Source of the DNA: Provencibacterium sp.
Lineage (GTDB): Bacteria; Bacillota; Clostridia; Oscillospirales; Ruminococcaceae
Length of the DNA: 64,000 bases
Reading direction: 5' to 3'
NCBI GenBank assembly: GCA_022793895.1
Contig: JAAWDS010000039.1
Span: forward strand, 1 to 64,000
The notes under the pieces were generated by a model. It saw nothing but the letters and a program-made list of their open reading frames with translations, ran no database searches and was not told where the DNA came from. The translations under genes and the position numbers were made by a program. Shown here piece after piece: positions 1 to 7,665 of this stretch. Numbering within the stretch: position 1 is the first letter of the stretch; each line of letters begins with the position of its first letter.

Positions 1-176
1 AACAGGTATTTCACCATCACCACCGGGTCTATGGGCGGCCGGCCGTACCTCCGGCTGTACAGATGCGCCGTCTCTTCATACACAAATGATAAGTCTACCA
101 CTGCTTCCAATTTCCGCAGAAAATGTTCCGCTGGCACCAGCTCCTCTATTGTTACCATGTGATATTTTAACTGCAT
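1..176 (-). CDS. IS1182 family transposase, N-terminal fragment (cut by window edge)
   Basis: The reverse strand encodes a protein starting MQLKYHMVTIEELVPAEHF and continuing through GRPPIDPVVMVKYL at the window edge. This is the conserved N-terminal helical region of IS1182/IS5-group DDE transposases (typically LVP-DHLLRK followed by GRP-IDPV). The ATG at 176 is preceded by a GAGGGGG ribosome-binding site, and a TGGTATAAT extended -10 lies just upstream at 200-208. Only about 58 residues are visible and the DDE catalytic core is off the window, so intactness cannot be judged. A plain in-frame alternative start is the Met at residue 7. Confidence 0.8.
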   Translation of the reverse strand, partial: MQLKYHMVTIEELVPAEHFLRKLEAVVDLSFVYEETAHLYSRRYGRPPIDPVVMVKYL

Positions 177-199
177 ATCCCCGCCCCCTCTCTGTTCTT

Positions 200-234
200 A
201 TTATACCATAAATGCGAAGCGATTATGGTATAAT
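200..234. promoter_or_regulatory. Symmetric extended -10 elements at the IS flank
   Basis: TGGTATAAT occurs on the minus strand (200-208) facing the transposase and again on the plus strand (226-234) facing the disrupted response regulator; the two form a 10-bp inverted repeat (201-210 with 224-233). The minus copy fits the transposase promoter. The plus copy could be an outward promoter, although I see no convincing -35 for it. Confidence 0.45.
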
Positions 235-986
235 TGGCCATGCCCGTAGGGCGGCCAAATAAATCAACGTATAATAGCCGCCTGCGGCTATTATACCATA
301 TTCCAGGCTCTTGGGGGGACTTTGTCAACAGCTCCACCGTGGGCTTTGAATGCCTTGGAAACGCCGAAAACGGGCGGCGCGCCCTAGAATTTATTCAAAC
401 GAACCCGGTGGACGTTATCCTCTCTGATATCGTTATGCCGGTCATGAACGGCATCGAGCTGGCGAGGCGCCTTCATGAGCAGGGAAGCGGCTGCAAGCTG
501 GTGTTTTTAAGCGGGCATAAAGATTTTGAATATGCGCAGCAGGCGCTGGCCTACGGCGTGCGTTACTATATCCTCAAGCCCACCCGCCACAAGGAGATCA
601 CCGAAATTTTCCTCAAGCTCCGGGAAGAGCTGGATGAAAGCCGGGCCGCAGAGGAACCGCTTCATTCCGATCAGTGGGTAGAAATCGCCTCCCGCTATAT
701 TGCAGAGCACTATGCGGACGCTTCGTTGGACACGCTGGCGGAGCTGCTGCACATGCACCCTTTTTATGTGAGCAAGCTGTTTAAGCAAAAGATGGGCCGC
801 AGCTTTTCGGATTCTCTCATGGAGGCCAAAATGCGCGCGGCGGCGCGCCTGCTGGCAAACCCGGCGCTGAAAACCTATGAGGTCAGCGATCAGGTCGGCT
901 ACACCAGCGCCAAAAATTTTACGCGGGCGTTTAAATCCTTTTATGGGATGACGCCCTACGACTATAAAAACAGCGCGCATAAATGA
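234..986 (+). pseudogene. YesN-type response regulator (receiver + AraC HTH), 5' end replaced by IS
   Basis: From about codon 25 the frame encodes the later part of a CheY-like receiver, including the phospho-acceptor region DVILSDIVMP and the conserved Lys in YYILKPTRHKE. A C-terminal AraC-type double helix-turn-helix follows (about residues 150-245, ending in the typical YGMTPYDYK). The first roughly 25-30 receiver residues, with the beta-1 strand and its acidic pair that bind Mg2+, are missing and replaced by IS-derived codons starting at a TTG. A receiver without them should not be phosphorylated normally. The intact partner kinase starts 48 bp downstream. Family members usually control sugar ABC transporter operons. 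I call it a disrupted gene; a truncated constitutive DNA-binding product remains possible. Confidence 0.75.
269..296. repeat. 28-bp perfect palindrome at the IS edge
   Basis: Two 13-nt arms, the left beginning GTATAATAGCCGC, are separated by a 2-nt loop (CT). It sits between the transposase 5' flank and the start of response-regulator homology. It could be a target-site hairpin, part of the IS end, or a remnant terminator. Confidence 0.6.
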
Positions 987-1034
987 GCGGCGCAGGTCCG
1001 GCGGACGGCGCGGGGAAAGAGAGGGGCGAAGGCC

Positions 1035-2798
1035 ATGATACAGCGCAGGTTTTTCTTTAAAAATCTCGGTTTCTTTTTGGCCCCCATGCTGATCCCTTCG
1101 GTGGTGCTGGGCAGCCTGCTCATCTATATCGCATCCGAAAACGCGCGGGAAACGGCGGAGCGCAGCAGCCTCAATCTGCTGCGCCAATACCGCGAGAGCG
1201 TTGAGCTCATCTTCGGCGAGCTGGATTCCATCCGCCAGACCTTCGATTACAACTATGGCGTCTCCAATGAACTGAAAAACATCCTGCGCAATCCTTCGCC
1301 TGCTCTGGAGGATTACAACCGCCTGTCCATCATTAAAATTTTTCTGGATGCCCCGGTCAACTCCAAGCTCTACCTGCATTCCTTATATCTCTGCTTTCCC
1401 AACGAATCCGGCCGCTTTATCGCCTCCACCGACGGGCTGGTAAGCCTCGAAACCTATTACGATTCCGATTGGTATGCGAGCTATCTCTCGGAGGACGTGG
1501 GCACCGAAATGTGGACGCAGGTGCGCGGGGTGCGGCGCTACCGCTTTGAAAAGGAACCGGAACAGGTGCTCACCATCTTCAAGCGCGCCTATCCTTATGG
1601 GATGATCACCTCGGACGGCATCATCGTCATCAATATCCGGCTGTCCTATTTTAAGGAGCTGTTCGACCAGCTCATCATTCCGCAGGATCAGTGCATTTTT
1701 GTCGTCAGCGAGGGGGGCGAAATTTTATTGCAGAACCGGGAAGCGGCCTACCTCGAAGAGATCGACCTGGACGCTCTTCTCTCCCGCGAGGAAGCGAGCT
1801 TCACCTATCAGGCCGGGAGAAATCAATACCGGGTGTCCCGTGAGTATTCCGAGCGCAACCATTGGAGATATCTCTCGATCGTTCCCTGCCGCTCCCAGTT
1901 TGAATCGGCCGGAGAGATGGCCCGCGCCATGCTGCTGCTCTCCCTGCTCTCAGTCGTGTTGGGCGTGGCGCTGTCCAACCAACTGGCCAAGCGCAGCTAC
2001 CGGCAGTTGGAGGGAATCATCCGGCTGATCGACTCGGCGCAGAAGGGGGAGGAGCTACCGCCGCTGCCTTCCCGGATCCGGGACGGGTACGGATATATCC
2101 AGCAGAATATTATCAAAACCTTTCTCGAACAGAGCTATTTGAAAATGCAGCTCTCTGAAAAGAAGTACCGCCTACAGGCGCTGGAGCTTCAGGCTCTTCA
2201 GTCGCAGATCAACCCGCATTTTCTCTATAACACGCTCGAAACGCTTAATTGGATGTCGATCCGCCTGACCGGAAAGCACACCGAGATGAACGATATCCTG
2301 GAGGATCTCTCCGGCATCCTGCGCTACACGCTGACCGGTGCGAACGACGCCGTTCCGCTTGCGGAGGAAATCGAAAACACGCGGCGGTATCTGGAAATCC
2401 AGCGCATCCGTTACGACGGAAAGTTTGAGGCGGACTGGCGGATCTTCGCCCCGCAAGAGGATTACCGCACCCTGAAGCTGCTGTTCCAGCCATTGGTGGA
2501 AAACTGCATTTATCACGGGATCAAGGAGAAAGAGGGCAAGGGAAAAATCCGAATCATTTTAACGCCGCTTCCGGGCAGGCTGCGCATTCGCGTCGTCGAC
2601 AACGGGGCCGGCATGTCCTGCGAGCGGTGCGCCGCTTTGCGGCAGCAGCTCCGCCGGCAGGAGCCGCCCGAACAGATAGGGCTGTTCAATACCTTTAAAC
2701 GGCTGCGGCTTTTTTATGGGGACGGGTTTTCCATGCAGCTCTTCAGCCGCCCCGGCTGCGGCTGCGTTGTGCGGATGGATCTGCCCTATCCGGATTAG
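1035..2798 (+). CDS. YesM/LytS-type sensor histidine kinase
   Basis: This 587-aa membrane kinase has a transmembrane helix at about 12-34, an extracellular sensor domain of about 260 residues (double-Cache-like by position), and a second helix at about 297-316. A short HAMP-like linker leads to the His_kinase domain with the motif QSQINPHFLYNT (phospho-acceptor His near 396) and a HATPase_c domain (N-box LVENCIYHG, G-box DNGAGMS). This architecture is the YesM family, normally paired with a YesN-type AraC regulator. That regulator is the truncated gene just upstream, so this kinase may be an orphan. The ATG is preceded by GAGGGGCGAAGG. The ligand is unknown; family members commonly sense carbohydrates. 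Confidence 0.9.
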   Translation: MIQRRFFFKNLGFFLAPMLIPSVVLGSLLIYIASENARETAERSSLNLLRQYRESVELIFGELDSIRQTFDYNYGVSNELKNILRNPSPALEDYNRLSIIKIFLDAPVNSKLYLHSLYLCFPNESGRFIASTDGLVSLETYYDSDWYASYLSEDVGTEMWTQVRGVRRYRFEKEPEQVLTIFKRAYPYGMITSDGIIVINIRLSYFKELFDQLIIPQDQCIFVVSEGGEILLQNREAAYLEEIDLDALLSREEASFTYQAGRNQYRVSREYSERNHWRYLSIVPCRSQFESAGEMARAMLLLSLLSVVLGVALSNQLAKRSYRQLEGIIRLIDSAQKGEELPPLPSRIRDGYGYIQQNIIKTFLEQSYLKMQLSEKKYRLQALELQALQSQINPHFLYNTLETLNWMSIRLTGKHTEMNDILEDLSGILRYTLTGANDAVPLAEEIENTRRYLEIQRIRYDGKFEADWRIFAPQEDYRTLKLLFQPLVENCIYHGIKEKEGKGKIRIILTPLPGRLRIRVVDNGAGMSCERCAALRQQLRRQEPPEQIGLFNTFKRLRLFYGDGFSMQLFSRPGCGCVVRMDLPYPD

Positions 2799-2962
2799 CG
2801 GGAAACCGCCTCCGGCGAAAACGGGGAGCGCCGCGGCCCTTTTGCACACGGTTATCCGGCGGATGCGCGGAACTTTAGCCGATCCTCCTGCATTTTTATC
2901 CTCTCCCCCGCCCCTTCCTCGCGGCGCTTTCGAGAAATATTGCAGGAATCCCCCGTGTTCTG

Positions 2963-2991
2963 TTGCAAAATCCCGTTTCATTCGATATAAT
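2963..2991 (+). promoter_or_regulatory. Sigma-A promoter upstream of nfnAB
   Basis: TTGCAA (2963-2968) and TATAAT (2986-2991) are separated by exactly 17 bp. The expected start near 2998 falls at the first base of the hairpin at 2997-3018, so the transcript would begin with that stem-loop and then carry a leader of about 200 nt to nfnA. The 2799-3200 interval holds no other gene that I can support. Confidence 0.7.
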
Positions 2992-2996
2992 AGGGG

Positions 2997-3022
2997 AGAG
3001 CCGCTGGAGGGCGGCTCTTTTT
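2997..3022 (+). terminator. Rho-independent-type hairpin AGAGCCGC/GCGGCTCT + T5
   Basis: Perfect 8-bp stem with a 6-nt loop followed by TTTTT. It may terminate the yesM transcript. Because it abuts the predicted nfn start site it may instead cap the 5' end of the nfn mRNA. Confidence 0.6.
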
Positions 3023-3200
3023 CGACATATCCGTTTCTATAAGAACCGCCTGGGCGGCCAAGAGACGGAATCCTCTCGCGGCTTTACCCCCTTGAACAAC
3101 CAAAACCGGCGCCGCCGCGCCGCAGGCTAGGCGCGCCCGTTAAGCGCTGGAGCTTCCAGCCTTCTGCGAAGTTTCCAGCTTACAATGGAGGAGATCGGAA

Positions 3201-4037
3201 TTGTATACGATTGTTGAAAAACGGCAGCTCAACGAAACGGTGACGCTGATGACCATCCATGCGCCGCTCATCGCTGCCAAAGCGCTGCCGGGACAGTTCA
3301 TCATCCTGCGCATTGACGAGGAGGGCGAGCGGATCCCTCTGACCGTCGCCGACTATGACCGCAAGGCGGGCGAGGTGACGATCATTTTCCAGCATGTCGG
3401 CCGCACCACCAAGCTGCTCGCCACCTTGGAGGTGGGGGACGGACTGCTCGACTTTGTCGGCCCTCTCGGCCGCGCCAGCGAGCTGGACGGGATTCAAAAG
3501 GCGGTCGTCATCGGCGGCGGCGTGGGCTGCGCCATTGCTTACCCGCAGGCGAAATATCTGCACGAAGCGGGCGCGCATGTCGACGTCATCGCCGGATTCC
3601 GCAGCCGGGATATCGTCATTCTGGAGGAGGAGATGCGCGCGCACGCCTCCAGCCTCACCATCGCCACCGACGATGGGTCCTATGGCCGCCATGGCTTTGT
3701 CACCGACGTATTGCGCGAAAAGCTGCAAGAGGAGAACTATGAGCTGGCAGTCGCCATCGGTCCGGTACCGATGATGCGGGCCGTCTGCAACCTAACCAAG
3801 GAATTCGGCCTGCGCACCGTGGTCAGCCTCAACCCCATCATGATCGATGGAACGGGCATGTGCGGCGGCTGCCGCGTGACGGTGGGCGGCCAGATGAAAT
3901 TTGCCTGCGTGGACGGGCCCGATTTCGACGGGCATCAGGTCGATTTCGACGAGCTGATGAAGCGGAATTCCTTCTATCGGGAGCAGGAGGCGCACGACGC
4001 CCAGCACATTTGCCGGTTGACCGGCGGCCGGGGTTAA
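3201..4037 (+). CDS. nfnA: NfnA: NADH-side FAD/[2Fe-2S] subunit of NADH-dependent ferredoxin:NADP+ oxidoreductase
   Basis: The 278-aa product belongs to the ferredoxin-NADP+ reductase/dihydroorotate dehydrogenase electron-transfer family (also called SudB). It has an N-terminal flavin-binding barrel (PGQFIILRIDEEGERIPLTV), a nucleotide-binding fold (VVIGGGVGCAIAYPQAKYL), and a C-terminal Cys motif DGTGMCGGCRVTVGG...FACVDGPDFDG that ligates a [2Fe-2S] cluster. It is followed 42 bp later by the NfnB subunit. Together they couple NADH and reduced ferredoxin oxidation to NADP+ reduction by flavin-based electron bifurcation in the cytoplasm. The start is TTG with GGAGGAG at 7-nt spacing; the upstream ATG at 3185 is out of frame. 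Confidence 0.88.
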   Translation: MYTIVEKRQLNETVTLMTIHAPLIAAKALPGQFIILRIDEEGERIPLTVADYDRKAGEVTIIFQHVGRTTKLLATLEVGDGLLDFVGPLGRASELDGIQKAVVIGGGVGCAIAYPQAKYLHEAGAHVDVIAGFRSRDIVILEEEMRAHASSLTIATDDGSYGRHGFVTDVLREKLQEENYELAVAIGPVPMMRAVCNLTKEFGLRTVVSLNPIMIDGTGMCGGCRVTVGGQMKFACVDGPDFDGHQVDFDELMKRNSFYREQEAHDAQHICRLTGGRG

Positions 4038-4079
4038 TCCGGTTCCCCCAATTGCCAGAGAAAGGAAAGGGACAGAGCA

Positions 4080-5471
4080 ATGCCGAATATGGATCCGAGA
4101 AAGACCGCCATGCCGGTGCAGGACCCGGCGGTCCGCCGCCGCAACTTTGAAGAGGTGGCCAAAGGCTATACCGAAGAGATGGCGCTCGTGGAAGCGCAGC
4201 GCTGCCTGCAATGCAAAAACCGCCCCTGCGTCAGCGGCTGCCCGGTTGGGGTGCGCATCCCCGATTTCATCGAACGGGTGGCTGCGAGGGACTATGAAGG
4301 GGCTTATGACATCATCGCCTCCTCCAACTCGCTGCCCGCCGTCTGCGGGCGCGTCTGTCCGCAGGAGAACCAGTGCGAGCAGAAATGCGTGCGCGGGATT
4401 AAGGGCGAGAGCGTCGGCATTGGCCGGCTGGAGCGTTTTGTGGCAGATTGGCACATGGAGCATGCTTCTTCCGCCCCGGCCGCTCCGGAAAAGAACGGAC
4501 ATCGCGTGGCTGTCATTGGCGCGGGGCCGGCCGGCTTGACCTGCGCGGGCGGCCTGGCCCGCCGGGGATTCGACGTTACCATTTTTGAAGCCTTCCACCG
4601 GGCGGGCGGCGTGTTGGTCTATGGGATCCCCGAATTCCGCCTGCCCAAAGCGATCGTTGAAAAAGAGGTGGACGGGCTGCGCGCCCTGGGCGTTCAGATT
4701 GAAACCGATATGGTCATCGGCCGGGTGCTCTCGATTGACGAGCTGTTTGAGCGCGGCTTTGAAGCCGTTTTCGTCGGCTCAGGCGCTGGGCTGCCCAGCT
4801 TTATGGGAATTGAGGGCGAAGGGCTCTTAGGCGTCTATTCCGCCAACGAATTTTTAACCCGCGTGAACCTGATGAAAGCCTATCGGGACGACTACGATAC
4901 CCCCATCCGCCCCGGAAAGTCGGTCGCCGTCGTCGGCGGCGGCAACGTGGCGATGGATGCGGCCCGCTGCGCCATGCGCCTGGGAGCGGAAACGGTGCGG
5001 ATCGTTTACCGCCGCAGCGAGGAGGAGATCCCCGCCCGCCGCGAGGAGATCCATCATGCAAAGGAGGAGGGCGTTGAGTTTGTCATGCTGACCGCCCCCA
5101 CCCGCATTCTCGGCGATGAAAAGGGCTTTGTACAGGGGATGGAGTGCGTACGCATGGAGCTTGGCGAACCGGACTCCTCCGGCCGCCGCCGCCCTGTTCC
5201 GGTAGAAGGAAGCGCCTTTACTCTCGACTGCGACAGCGTGATCATGGCTATCGGCACCTCGCCGAACCCGCTGCTGCGCATGACCACTCCGGGCCTGGCG
5301 GCCAACCGCCGCGGCTGCATCGTTGTCGACGAACGCATGGCGACCGAAAAGGCCAAGGTCTATGCGGGCGGCGACGCCGTTACCGGCGCGGCTACCGTCA
5401 TCCTCGCCATGGGCGCGGGGAAAACGGCGGCGGAGGCGATTGCCGGAGCGCTGCTAGGCCCAGAGGCATAA
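4080..5471 (+). CDS. nfnB: NfnB: GltD-like FAD/[4Fe-4S] subunit (NADPH-binding)
   Basis: The 463-aa product resembles the glutamate synthase small subunit. An N-terminal Cys-rich domain (CLQCKNRPCVSGCPVGVRIP, then CGRVCPQENQCEQKC) binds two [4Fe-4S] clusters. Two dinucleotide-binding folds follow: VAVIGAGPAGLTCAGGLA for FAD and VAVVGGGNVAMDAARCA for NADPH. No gltB large subunit is nearby and nfnA lies directly upstream, which points to NfnB rather than a glutamate synthase subunit. An ATG with AAAGGAAAGGG upstream defines the start. The pair supplies NADPH for biosynthesis from NADH and reduced ferredoxin. Confidence 0.9.
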   Translation: MPNMDPRKTAMPVQDPAVRRRNFEEVAKGYTEEMALVEAQRCLQCKNRPCVSGCPVGVRIPDFIERVAARDYEGAYDIIASSNSLPAVCGRVCPQENQCEQKCVRGIKGESVGIGRLERFVADWHMEHASSAPAAPEKNGHRVAVIGAGPAGLTCAGGLARRGFDVTIFEAFHRAGGVLVYGIPEFRLPKAIVEKEVDGLRALGVQIETDMVIGRVLSIDELFERGFEAVFVGSGAGLPSFMGIEGEGLLGVYSANEFLTRVNLMKAYRDDYDTPIRPGKSVAVVGGGNVAMDAARCAMRLGAETVRIVYRRSEEEIPARREEIHHAKEEGVEFVMLTAPTRILGDEKGFVQGMECVRMELGEPDSSGRRRPVPVEGSAFTLDCDSVIMAIGTSPNPLLRMTTPGLAANRRGCIVVDERMATEKAKVYAGGDAVTGAATVILAMGAGKTAAEAIAGALLGPEA

Positions 5472-5591
5472 CTGGCCCAAAATCGGGCTTCTCTCAATGC
5501 TTTTTAAAGAAAAGGCGGTTCCACAAATTTTGCATACTTTTGCCACCGGGAGCCAGAAATCAACAAATTTGTAAATTCTCCTGTAAACGCA

Positions 5592-5620
5592 TTGACTTTT
5601 GCGGACGGCCGTTTTATGAT
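5592..5620 (+). promoter_or_regulatory. Sigma-A promoter for the lipoprotein sortase
   Basis: TTGACT (5592-5597), 17-bp spacer, TATGAT (5615-5620). The leader to the ATG at 5712 is about 85 nt and contains two short stems: GAAGGCGG/CCGCCTTC near 5650 and GGGAT/ATCCC near 5671. Confidence 0.65.
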
Positions 5621-5711
5621 TATTAGTGGTTTAGTTGGCCGTGATGCAGAAGGCGGACCGCCTTCGACGGGATTCTCTATCCCGCACTACGTTTGGATAA
5701 AGGAGCTTATT

Positions 5712-6602
5712 ATGTACACGAAAGTAAGAAGAGTAGCCGCCCTGGGGCTGGCGGTAGTGATGATTGCCTCGCTGGCAGCGTGTAAAAAAGAACCTTCCTC
5801 CGACGAACCCTCGTCGTCAAGCGCGCCGGAGCGTATAAAGCCCTCCTCCTGGGAGAACCCGCTTTCGGTTCCCAGCCTGGAAACCGAATATCAGATTGAG
5901 GTCCCCGCAGAAAACAAAGAGCAGCTGACGCAGATGCGCGCGGAAGTAAACGACGATATCGTTTGCTGGTTGCAGGTACCCAATACCACCATCAACAAGC
6001 CGGTTGTTCAGACGGACAACAATGAAGATTACTACCGGGCCAACCTTCAGCGGCAATATGCGCTGGAGGGCACCCTCTGGATGGACTACGAATGCGACCT
6101 TAAAGAAGGCACCAAGGCGGACGTACCGCAGAACACCATCATCTATGGCCACAACGTCGGCAACCCTGTCGGCGAAAAGGATGATCCGACCGGCGTTGAG
6201 TTTGCCCAGCTCTTGCATTTCAACGACATCGAATTTGCCAAGGCCAATCCCTATGTTTACCTGACGACCGACAACGAGGATCTCATCTACCAGGTGTTCG
6301 CCGTCATCTACACTGAGGCCAACATGTCCCCTGTTCAGTACATATTCCCAAGCTACTCCAACTCGGACTATGCCAAGCTCTTAGAGGATGTGCGGGCGCG
6401 TTCGATCTACAATTATCCGGATGTCAACGTAACCATCAGCGATAAGATTCTCACCCTCTCCACCTGCTGCTACAAATATGGCAACTATGCGACGAACAAC
6501 AACCAGCGCTTTGTTGTCTTTGCCAAGCTGGTACAGGGCAAGAATTTCACCGAAACGGCCAATGTAGAGGTCAATCCCAGCCCGAAGGAGCCGACCTTCT
6601 AA
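5712..6602 (+). CDS. Class B sortase with a lipoprotein signal peptide
   Basis: The 296-aa product starts at an ATG with AAGGAG 7 nt upstream. Residues 1-24 form a lipoprotein signal with lipobox LAAC (Cys24), followed by a Ser-rich linker. The rest is a class B sortase fold: YGHNVGNP supplies the catalytic His, TLSTCCYKYG the catalytic Cys, and NQRFVVFAKL the Arg. Sortases normally sit in the membrane through an N-terminal helix; a lipidated Cys anchor is unusual. Sortase B enzymes join secreted substrates to peptidoglycan through NPQTN- or (S/P)PxTG-like signals. No such substrate is visible in this window. A second class B sortase lies at 11205. Its own promoter and a downstream hairpin suggest a monocistronic gene. 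Confidence 0.88.
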   Translation: MYTKVRRVAALGLAVVMIASLAACKKEPSSDEPSSSSAPERIKPSSWENPLSVPSLETEYQIEVPAENKEQLTQMRAEVNDDIVCWLQVPNTTINKPVVQTDNNEDYYRANLQRQYALEGTLWMDYECDLKEGTKADVPQNTIIYGHNVGNPVGEKDDPTGVEFAQLLHFNDIEFAKANPYVYLTTDNEDLIYQVFAVIYTEANMSPVQYIFPSYSNSDYAKLLEDVRARSIYNYPDVNVTISDKILTLSTCCYKYGNYATNNNQRFVVFAKLVQGKNFTETANVEVNPSPKEPTF

Positions 6603-6633
6603 AGCCGGAAATATCCCTGCTTTAAAACGAGGG

Positions 6634-6665
6634 GGGCAGATGGGGGGTATCCCCTGTCTGCCCTT
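6634..6665 (+). terminator. Weak hairpin after the sortase gene
   Basis: GGGCAGA/TCTGCCC-based stem in a G-rich stretch, followed by TTCTGT rather than a clean T-run. It may partly terminate sortase transcription ahead of proC. Confidence 0.4.
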
Positions 6666-6726
6666 CTGTGCTACAAAACACCATCTCTGCCGGGCGGGTC
6701 CGTCCGGCGGGAAACGGAGGCTGAAC

Positions 6727-7515
6727 ATGGAACATAACCTTGGATTTATCGGCTGCGGCAACATGGCCAGCGCCATTCTCTATGGCGCTTTGAACGCGGG
6801 CTTTTTAAAGCCGGAGACTACCTGGCTGTGCGAGACCATCCCCAGCCGGCTGGAAGAGGCGGCCGCGAAAAGCGGGGCGCACCCGGTAAGCAGCCTGCGC
6901 GAGCTGGCCGGTAAAGCGGATATTTTGCTGGTAGCCGTCAAACCTGCCGCCATACCGGCGGTGCTCGACGAGCTGGGCGGCGCGCTGCGGGGAAAGGCCG
7001 TCGTTTCCATAGCGGTGGGCTGGCTCTTTGAGAAGTTTGCCCCGCTTCTGCCGGAGGGGGCGCGCTTTGCCCATGTCATGCCCAACACCCCCTGCATGGT
7101 CGGCGAAGGAATGGCGCTGGTGGAAGAAAAGAATTCGCTCACGCCGGAAGAGCTCGCCTATGTGGAGGGCCTTTTCGGCAGCATTGGGCGCTGTGAGGTC
7201 CTCCCCTCCCATCTGATGGGGGTTGGAGGGGTTCTCAGCGGCTGCGCCCCTGCCTACCTCTATATGCTGATAGAGGCGCTGGCCGACGGCGCCGTTTATC
7301 ATGGGATGCCCCGCGACATGGCCTACCGTCTGGCCGCGCAGATGGTCAAGGGCTCCGGCCGGATGGTGCTGGAAACCGGCCTGCATCCCGGCATTCTTAA
7401 GGATAACGTCTGTTCCCCCGGCGGCACCACCATCCGGGGAGTGCGCGCACTCGAAGAAGGGGGCTTCCGTTCCCTGCTCATCGATGCGGTGGATCGCCCC
7501 CTACAGGAAAAATAG
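6727..7515 (+). CDS. proC: Pyrroline-5-carboxylate reductase
   Basis: The 262-aa enzyme reduces 1-pyrroline-5-carboxylate to L-proline with NAD(P)H, the last step of proline synthesis. The N-terminal Rossmann motif is LGFIGCGNMASAIL, followed by the conserved DILLVAVKP and HVMPNTPCMVGEG. The C-terminal P5CR signature is present as DNVCSPGGTTIRGVRALEEGG. Length is normal for the family. The ATG at 6727 has GGAGG upstream and matches the usual N-terminus; in-frame upstream codons lack a ribosome-binding site. It stands alone between two terminator-like hairpins. Confidence 0.95.
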   Translation: MEHNLGFIGCGNMASAILYGALNAGFLKPETTWLCETIPSRLEEAAAKSGAHPVSSLRELAGKADILLVAVKPAAIPAVLDELGGALRGKAVVSIAVGWLFEKFAPLLPEGARFAHVMPNTPCMVGEGMALVEEKNSLTPEELAYVEGLFGSIGRCEVLPSHLMGVGGVLSGCAPAYLYMLIEALADGAVYHGMPRDMAYRLAAQMVKGSGRMVLETGLHPGILKDNVCSPGGTTIRGVRALEEGGFRSLLIDAVDRPLQEK

Positions 7516-7532
7516 CCGCCCCACAAAAAACG

Positions 7533-7582
7533 AGCTCCCAGGAGAGGCCGCATGTTTGCAGCCTGCCTCCTGGGAGCTTTTC
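7533..7582. terminator. Bidirectional terminator between proC and the helicase gene
   Basis: A 12-bp perfect stem AGCTCCCAGGAG/CTCCTGGGAGCT with TTTTC on the plus strand and an A-rich left flank. It separates convergent genes. Confidence 0.8.
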
Positions 7583-7665
7583 TATGGAAAGGGACCGGCC
7601 GCAGAATAAGACGCTCGACCGGCGGTCCCCTCTTGTAAACAGGTTGGTGGGAGAAGAAAGCCCTT

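Larger units (their letters stand above)
1..300 (-). mobile_element. End of an IS1182-type insertion sequence
   Basis: The window opens inside an insertion sequence. Its transposase gene reads leftward from 176 and its 5' flank extends to about 300, where homology to a response regulator begins on the plus strand. The right boundary is inferred from where that homology starts and from a 28-bp palindrome at 269-296; I cannot define the terminal inverted repeat because the other end lies outside the window. The element appears to have inserted into, or deleted, the 5' part of the neighbouring regulator gene. Confidence 0.7.

Noticed and set aside
4080..5471. Glutamate synthase small subunit (gltD)
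   Set aside because: Sequence class fits, but there is no gltB and the NfnA subunit gene is directly upstream, so NfnB is the better call.
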